64,000 nt of DNA, taken from assembly GCA_031216915.1 (NCBI GenBank), contig CM062292.1, forward strand, positions 200,591,262 through 200,655,261, given 5' to 3'. Numbering within the stretch: position 1 is the stretch's first letter; each line of letters starts with the position of its first letter. Origin of the DNA: Pictodentalium vernedei. Taxonomy: Eukaryota; Mollusca; Scaphopoda; Dentaliida; Dentaliidae. Position numbers and translations under genes: made by a program. Of this stretch, positions 57,724 through 64,000 are shown in pieces. The notes under the pieces are model-generated. The model was not told the DNA's origin and ran no database searches. It saw only the letters and a program-made list of their open reading frames with translations.

Positions 57724-57939
57724 CTAAAATTGAACATTAACATTTGAGTTCAACAATATTTTTTCAGTACATTTATTACTGTAGTCCATGTTTGATTCCA
57801 GTGAACACATGAGGATGAATATAAAAATTCAGAATCTCACTTACATCCACAAATAATGCAGACAGGGAATTTTGACCATATCGCGATGGGGTAGCAATCT
57901 GGGGTAGCAAACCAATTTCAACCCAATTTAAACTGAATA

Positions 57940-58078
57940 AAAGTGTCAATGACACTGTAGCTCAGCTTGTCCAAGAAGGGACTGAACTAAATAGAAAGAC
58001 CCAGTAATGCCATATCACTCACTCAAGTTTCTACAGAAAAGACATCACACCAAAGCTACAAATGAAATTTGAAAATGA
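57940..58078 (+). mobile_element. Family C 5' fragment (third body type)
   Basis: AAAGTGTCAATGACACTGTA GCTCAGCTTG followed by text matching 33400-33510. It is cut at 58078 by a second C element. Confidence 0.65.
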
Positions 58079-58209
58079 CAGTGTCAATGACACTGTAGCT
58101 TAACTTGTCTGTGTGTTGTGTTTGGTGAAAAGGATAATGTTCAATGTTTATGAAAGGATTATGAAATACGACAAGAATTGTGATAACTGGGAATATGGTA
58201 ATTTCTGTT

Positions 58210-58350
58210 TAGTACAGGCGTTGAACTAAAAAAAGTGGTGTTACCTGGAAAAAATTTGATACAAGCTGATTTTGGTGTCATTCGACGCGGAATTTATCTG
58301 GGAACAACATATCCAAAATCCACTAAAATCCGCCTTGGGGAAAATTTTTC
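58210..58350 (+). repeat. Left terminal inverted repeat of the AcademX-like element
   Basis: About 140 bp. The outer 11 bp match the right end with one mismatch, the next 20 diverge, and then AAAAAATTTGATACAAGC through GCCTTGGGGAAAATTTTTCAT match with few differences. Confidence 0.9.
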
Positions 58351-58867
58351 ATAGCGTCTCAACTGAGGGTGGGGTGGTGGCCATTTTTACCAATTTCCCA
58401 ATGTCATTTTCCAGGCGGTTCTGTATTAAGGGCAGGAATTTGTCTCTTCTCAGATTTTTCCTGTCAGTAGAATACAATATAATGACTATAGTATTATACC
58501 AGCCCACGTAATTGATGTACACCGCGAATAAAGAGCATTGTATAGCACACTGGAGAAAGATAATTACATCATATCAGTCGCGGGTATTCCAGCGATTCTG
58601 TTACACACAGCACATCGCTATAAGCTTATCGCCACGTGCTCTCGAATTATTCGATTGTTTTGTCATTCTGTCATATTTTCTTTGTTTCGGTGTTAACATA
58701 CACAGGAAACAATTCTTAGTCACATTGTCCTTTTTCATATTTCGTCAATACCATATTTCTTGTCTATTAATCCAGTTTCGATAATCCGCCTCAGGATCCG
58801 TACTACTTATAGCTAAGAGAAAATAATCCGTTCCCTCCATCGGCATATTTCCACCATTTGATTAGAT

Positions 58868-61491
58868 ATGGCTTCACACCAAGGTGGTCGCTTTCAAGAT
58901 GATACCTGTGTAATTTGCCAGGTTGGTTTCGATGAAGTCAAATCAGTTAAAGTCACCAAGAAAGGTTGTCATACCATGCTTAATTTCTGTAATGTCAGGG
59001 AGAGATCAGACCTTGAAGCACACCTTTTGGACAAGCTTCAACAGGACCCCGTAGGTGTTGTTCTGGTTCATTCAGATTGCCGTAGGGATTTCACTGATGC
59101 GAAGCGGGCATCTGCTGCAAGCTCTTCTGACATCGAAGCTCCGTCGGCCAAGAAAATGAGATGTAATGTGCCTGTATTCGACTTCAAGACACACTGTTTG
59201 TTCTGTGGTAGCGCCGCAAAAATTGATCCACGCCACCCCGATAGGAACAAAATTATCAGGACCGTCGAGACACTACCTATATGAGAAACCCTCCTCGAAC
59301 ATTGCAAACTGAGAGGGGATAGTTTAGCTTCAGAAGTAAGCGTTCGGCTATTGAGTTGCATTGATCTGGTAGCTGCCGAGGCTGTCTATCATCCACTCTG
59401 CCATACGAAATTCCTAAACTATAGACAGTTGGAAATTGCGAGACCAGCTGGTCGAAAACCTAACCATGGCATGGAACATTGGTTTGAGTGCATATGTGAA
59501 TTCTTAGAAACTCATTCCGATTCAGAACTGTACACATTGACCGAGTTGCATTCGAAGATGGAAGAGATCGCAGGTGAATCAACTGTGTACACAAAAAAGA
59601 GACTGAAGTAGAAACTAGAAGAGCGATATGGCGATTATATCTTTTTCGCCAGGGTACAGGGTCGCGGGGTGGGTTGACGCGAGGTCGTGGCGTGACCGAA
59701 TCTTACGACAGGAGTGGATTTACATGATGCATAAATGCGCAGAGATATATGAAGCCATGACAACGTTGACCGACCTAAAGCTCAATACCAGCGAACAGCA
59801 TGTAGATATGGGCACATCTCGTCAAAAACGAGACAACTTAGACATGGCCAGAATACTAGAGTGGTTTGACACACACAACCCGTTCGATGGAAACGAACGA
59901 TTGCGTTCTCTGTCATCTGGTTTGTTAGCTTCCGAGGGAGATGGTATCAACTGCGATATCACTGAGTCTGTAGGGGCAGAGATACACTCTAGATTAGACA
60001 ACGCTATTGTTTCCGATGCCACTATCAAACGAAGTGTTCAAATCTGAACCCTAGCTCACCTCACCCCCGGGTTGAAGCTAGATGACCAGAGGGTGACAAT
60101 TGACCCCTCAACTTTGTTTACTAGACTGGTTGCTATTGCCCAGAGAGAGCAAGACATGGCACAGTTCTTTGCGTACGAACTAACTGTAATGCCAACAGCC
60201 CTCTTCAAAGATTTTTTCCTCAGAAAAGCAAACAAGGCGGACCTAGCAACTGCAATAACTGATGGCTTATCCCTTACTAAACCACCATCTGATGGTCTGT
60301 ACGTGCTCGACGGGGGCGCTCTCCTCCACAGAGTTAAATGGAAGACAAACACCACTTACTTGGAAGTGGCAAACCAGTATGTTGGATACGTGACAAAGAA
60401 ATATGGGCAGAATTGTCGAATTGTCTTCGATGGTTATGGTCAACGACCAACAACCAAGACTCAGGAGCAGAGAAGAAGAGCTCTCCACGTTTGTGCTGAT
60501 ATCCGTTTGACGAACAACACAACTGCCCACAAAAATCAGGAACTTTTCTTATCGAATGGAAATAATAAAATGCAGTTTATAAAAATGCTTTCCACATCAC
60601 TGAGAGAGGCTGGGCATATTGTCAATTGCAGTTCTGGAGATGATGACACTAACATTGTTGACAATGCAGTTCAACTTTCGTCCCAGGGAAAAACAGTTGT
60701 CATTGTTGCAGATGATACAGATGTACTAGTTATGTCCGTATACCATTGGGATCGTACTTGGTCTGATATCTATTTCCAGTCAGAAGCACGGAAGTCACGG
60801 AGATGCATGGAAAATCGCAGATATAGTAGAGAATATTGGAGAAACAACTCAGAAGAACCTCCTCTTCATTCATGCATGGAGTGGGTGTGATGTCACATCA
60901 GCAACGTTTGGGCACGGGAAAACGTTGCTTCTCAAGAAGTTAGAGAAGTCATTGCCTATTCAAAGTATATCAGAAGCAATGCACGACAGTACCATTTCTC
61001 AGACAGAGGTTGGGAAAATGGGGACTGAACTGTTCATTATGTTGTACTCTGGCAAACATTCAGACACTTTGAATGGTTTGAGATATTCAAAATTTATGAC
61101 AATGGTCACTTCCAGCAAATCGGGAATTGAACCACAAAAACTTCCCCCGACTGAGCGTGCAGCACATTTCCACAGCCTGCGAGTTCACCAACAAATAATG
61201 GCTTGGAAACTATTGGATAACGATGCCCTAGATCCTGAGGAGTGGGGCTGGGAAAGTCGTGGGAATGAGTCGATACCTGTGATGACTGACCTGGGCGCAG
61301 CGCCTGAGGCTCTTCTCAAAGTTATCCGCTGCAAATGCAAAATGACATCCAAAAAGCCATGCGGAACAAACATATGTTCTTGTAGAAAGAATGCGCTCAA
61401 ATGCTTGTCTGCCTGTGGAGACTGTCGGGGTGAGAATTGCTTCAATGCCGAGCCAATTGAGATCGGGGAGGAAATCAGCGACAATGAATAA
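58868..61491 (+). pseudogene. Transposon gene with XPG/FEN-like nuclease and CXC-type cysteine cluster, broken
   Basis: A gene of about 870 codons is readable in pieces. 58868-59284 holds an N-terminal Cys/His region (CVICQVGF, HSDCRRDF, HCLFCGSA). 59351-59611 continues in that frame after an in-frame TGA at 59282. 59628-60890 is in another frame, with an in-frame TGA at 60045. 60925-61491 is in the third frame. The nuclease part has YVLDGGALLHRVKW (about 60295), RIVFDGYG (about 60415) with a following RRR, DDDTNIVDNA (about 60640) and VIVADDTDVLVM (about 60700), resembling the N and I regions of XPG/FEN nucleases. Past a frame break near 60790 come LFIHAWSGCD and FGHGKT. The C-terminus holds a cysteine cluster (CKCK..CSCRKNALKC..CGDC) like tesmin/TSO1 CXC. 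Damage: at least three stops and two frameshifts. No DDE triad is evident. It could instead be a host-derived family, but the flanking inverted repeats and duplication favour a transposon gene. Confidence 0.75.
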
Positions 61492-61875
61492 CCGTGAAGA
61501 ACACCAACAAATGTCTTGTTAGACCTCATCATGTAGTTAAATTCCTGTTATTATATTGGACCAGTCAACATTATCTGCACCTCATTGTATGCGATCAAAG
61601 AACCATTTCTAGTTTTGTATTCTGTGCAGAAGTATCTTAAATCGGGAGTGAAAATTTGAGAAAAAAATGTGATTTTTGGGGTTATTAACCCTTTTTCCTC
61701 ATAAAAAGTGTGAGGATTTCATCAGGCAATTGCCTCTCAATATAATTAACATTTGTATCTGCTCGTCTGCGACACAAAATAATATATAAAACTCAATCTG
61801 TGACATATAAACGGCCGAAACCCCGGAAACACAATTTTCCCCCTTCACGAACAACCCCCGGACGGGAAATCTGAC

Positions 61876-62008
61876 ATGAAAAATTTTCCCCAAGGCGGAT
61901 TTTTGCGGATTTTGGATATGTTGTTCCGAAATAAATTCTGCGTCGAATGACACCAAAATCAGCTTGTATCAAATTTTTTCCGGGTCGAACCCTACTACGC
62001 CTCTACTA
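61876..62008 (-). repeat. Right terminal inverted repeat of the AcademX-like element
   Basis: Reverse complement of the left end, with differences near CCGCAAAAATCCG and in the 20 bp after the terminal 11 bp. Loss of symmetry is confined to the outer part, suggesting moderate age. Confidence 0.9.
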
Positions 62009-62560
62009 GTTCCCTGTATGCTATGTTTTCAATAAAAACAAGCAAATTCAGTGAATTCATGTCTCCCACTGGGCAGCAGTTTCAAGGGGAATTAATGCAT
62101 CCAGTGGAATATAGTAGAATTGCAAGTGGAAGTTATTTAGAAGAGACAGAACAGACAGTGCTTCAGACAGTGGTTATCAGATTTATTTTCATGGAGGTCA
62201 CTGTCAAAGCAAGTAAAGTGATGTGGAGTATAACTGTGAGAATCACTAAAAATTAAGACTGTATAAGACATATTACATTAAACTGATGTGAAAAGTGTTA
62301 ACCAACCTGTAAAGCTTGTGATTGGAAGTTAATGAAACCTTGGAAGTGATGTCCAGATAATATGGTGGACTGTATATGGTACTGGGAGAGTCTGACTTTG
62401 GAGAGTTACAAAAGAAGTAATGATGAAGACATATTCTGGTCTCACAATGACAACAAAGATACCCAAAAAGTTTTGTGAAGATCGGTTCATAAATACGGCT
62501 TTTAGTCCGAGGCGCATTGACGCACGGGGCAGACAGACAGGCAGACGGACAGATTTTCAG

Positions 62561-63185
62561 TACAAAATTTCCCACATTCGAACTTGACCTAGGTATTGAT
62601 AAAAGTAATCCATATATGAAATTTCATCGAAAATCGGTTGATTTTAAGGAAAGTTAGAGTCTGGAAACCGTCAGCCAATCAAATTTCAGCAACCTACTTA
62701 AATATGCGTGGAAAATGACCATATTCGAACTTGGACCCATAATTGATGAAAGTGATCAAAAAGCGGGAGACAATAATATGAATTGTAGACTGTAAGGTGT
62801 TTACCTGGGCTTGTGACCAGGACCCTTTTGGTCAGGGGGTCATGCATTTTGTGGGGTGGAGGTGAGGGGTCTTTTCAGGCTTTGCCGTGTGCATAAGCCT
62901 TAAAAACATATGTTGCATACAAACACCATCGTCTGGACATGTGTGTGCTGTCAACGAGAGTGTTATGGACAAAATTGTCTCCTTTGCTACTGTCGCTCCC
63001 TTCAAAAATAATGGGAATAGTTGTCTCCCCTCCTATTGTAACCAGAAGTATGTTCTGTGGTTGTCGTCCCTGCTACTGAATGCAGGTCCGGTCCCCAAGA
63101 TCACTCTATCTCACACAAGAATTCATTTTTGAGGTATCAGGGACTTCATTTGAAGAGGATTACATGAGCACTATTAAGCTGTGAA
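62561..63185. other. Repeat-like, no gene
   Basis: Two direct copies of CATATTCGAACTTGGACC / CACATTCGAACTTGACC with GAT(A/G)AAAGT.. lie at 62570-62770. The rest is unrecognised. Confidence 0.35.
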
Positions 63186-63324
63186 GTAAGTATTATTTTC
63201 TGTTTAACTGGAATCGGTAACTTGTCAAATGCAAAATAGGTCTGACTGCAATTATTTTAAAGAGCAGTCCTATCTTGCAACAATAGGTTGTTGATTTCAG
63301 CTAAATAGAAAATAATACTTACAT
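63186..63324. mobile_element. Small MITE, about 140 bp
   Basis: AAGTAAGTATTATTTTCTGT and inverse AGAAAATAATACTTACATTT bound a 140-bp stretch. Confidence 0.6.
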
Positions 63325-63407
63325 TTAGGCTTAGCTAAGTTCATCTTTCTTTCATGTTATAGCATTTATATTCTGTTCGAAATTTTTGTCTATGGATACA
63401 AATAATG

Positions 63408-64000
63408 AAAGTGTCAGTGACACTGTAGCTCAACTTGTTTAAGACATGTACATGTATAGTATGTGACACAGCAATGACAAACATCTGGGTAATGACCTGA
63501 TAACAAAGGTACATGTAAAGTATTGTAACGGTCTGTACATAAATGCTGACCGTAGCCTGTAACAAATATATAGGTAAAGTATTGTAAAGCTGGGGTGATA
63601 GTTAGATGCTAAACTAGAAAAGAAATCTATGAGTCCCAGAGTGAGTCTGACTGAACCCCAAAATATTTGTTCTCATAGCACAGTGATAACAAAGGCACCC
63701 AAAAACACTCGTTCCTGTCACAAGGTGATAACAAATGTACCCCCAATTAGCTTCGTGAAGATCGGTTCATAAATACAGACTCTAGCCCGAGCCGTATTGA
63801 CATGTGCACTTACTGTGTATAAGTAGCACAGAACAAATCAAAGTTCATCTAATTTGCATGTCTGCACGAGAAAAAAAAACCTGTATTATATGTGATGTAT
63901 TCCATGTTACTAAACATTCCTACAAAAATTCATTCAAATCAGAACTTTCATACAAAAGTTCTGTACAAAAAACTGATTGCACTAATTTTGATTCAAAATG
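63408..64000 (+). mobile_element. Family C element with E-type body, runs off the window
   Basis: 5' AAAGTGTCAGTGACACTGTA GCTCAACTTG followed by text nearly identical to 25190-25940, including TGTAACAGTCTGTACATAAA. It is the sister of the 25164-26965 copy. Confidence 0.75.

Larger units (their letters stand above)
58210..62008 (+). mobile_element. 3.8-kb DNA transposon, AcademX-like, GTT target duplication
   Basis: The ends are TAGTACAGGCG at 58210 and, reversed, TAGTAGAGGCG at 62008. From about 30 nt inwards, roughly 100 bp (58250-58350 and 61876-61980) match almost perfectly in inverted orientation. The host is a C-family element whose unbroken sequence is known from other copies (TTTCTGTTCCCTGTATG). 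Here it is split after CTGTT with GTT repeated at 58207-58209 and 62009-62011, a clean 3-bp target duplication. It carries one broken gene with an XPG/FEN-like nuclease and a cysteine cluster. The 3-bp duplication plus XPG nuclease matches what I recall of the Academ superfamily (AcademX group). Confidence 0.85.
58079..62560 (+). mobile_element. Family C element split by the AcademX-like transposon
   Basis: 5' ACAGTGTCAATGACACTGTA GCTTAACTTG. The C leader runs to GTT at 58209 and resumes at 62012 (CCCTGTATGCTATGTTTTC). An E-type piece is at 62455-62530 with a GACAGACAGGCAGACGGACAG tract. The 3' end is not clear. Confidence 0.6.

Noticed and set aside
58868..61491. Host XPG/FEN-family repair gene
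   Set aside because: It lies within 140-bp terminal inverted repeats and a target duplication, is uninterrupted by introns, and is broken by stops.
62329..62575. N-terminal MOCS3 exons in the 57.7-64 kb interval
   Set aside because: No GxGGLG, NLxRQ or similar motif was found on the minus strand; frames here are E-type repeat body.

Overview
This is a eukaryotic, AT-rich, very repeat-dense window. Its interspersed repeats look lophotrochozoan, most likely molluscan: bodies ending in tracts of GACGGAC type followed by a hairpin and TAAAAA, elements starting CAAGAGGCCC..GGGCCT..GCTCACC, and a tRNA-derived SINE. The assignment rests on repeat style and is an inference.

I can assemble one host gene with confidence. 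It is a minus-strand MOCS3/UBA4 gene (E1-like adenylyltransferase plus rhodanese sulfurtransferase, for tRNA thiolation/URM1 and molybdenum cofactor synthesis). Eight coding exons join in frame with GT-AG introns: 57649-57723, 52377-52494, 46090-46198, 44071-44133, 29722-29885, 25107-25154, 18882-18981 and 6898-7145 (stop). They make 925 bp of coding sequence spread over 51 kb. The N-terminal part with the nucleotide-binding GxGGxG loop was not found and probably lies beyond the right edge.

Almost everything else is mobile DNA in the introns and 3' of the gene. (1) Palindromic MITEs with CCCTTT or CCCTCT ends and TTAA target sites (families A and B), and a third TTAA family (H). (2) Four families, here called C, D, K and L, that differ in sequence but share one plan: a 5' hairpin, then a word X, then a tandem-repeat body, then a 3' terminal hairpin whose stem is X and its complement, then an A-rich tail. 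(3) A 34-bp minisatellite with a 204-bp higher-order repeat (11.7-13.2 kb). (4) Decayed autonomous elements: a LINE (7.7-10.3 kb, with a hAT-like insertion), a Tc1 transposase (22.4-23.8 kb), a DIRS-like RT/RNase H/tyrosine-recombinase element with inverted terminal repeats (37.0-43.8 kb), and a 3.8-kb transposon (58210-62008) with about 140-bp terminal inverted repeats, a 3-bp target duplication and a broken gene combining an XPG/FEN-like nuclease with a CXC-type cysteine cluster. The last looks like the AcademX group.

Nesting is deep: in the last MOCS3 intron, L lies in C, C in D and D in B. Two MOCS3 exons have C- or D-type element ends within about 25 nt of a splice site. I saw no rRNA, no intact tRNA gene, no CRISPR array and no second host gene.
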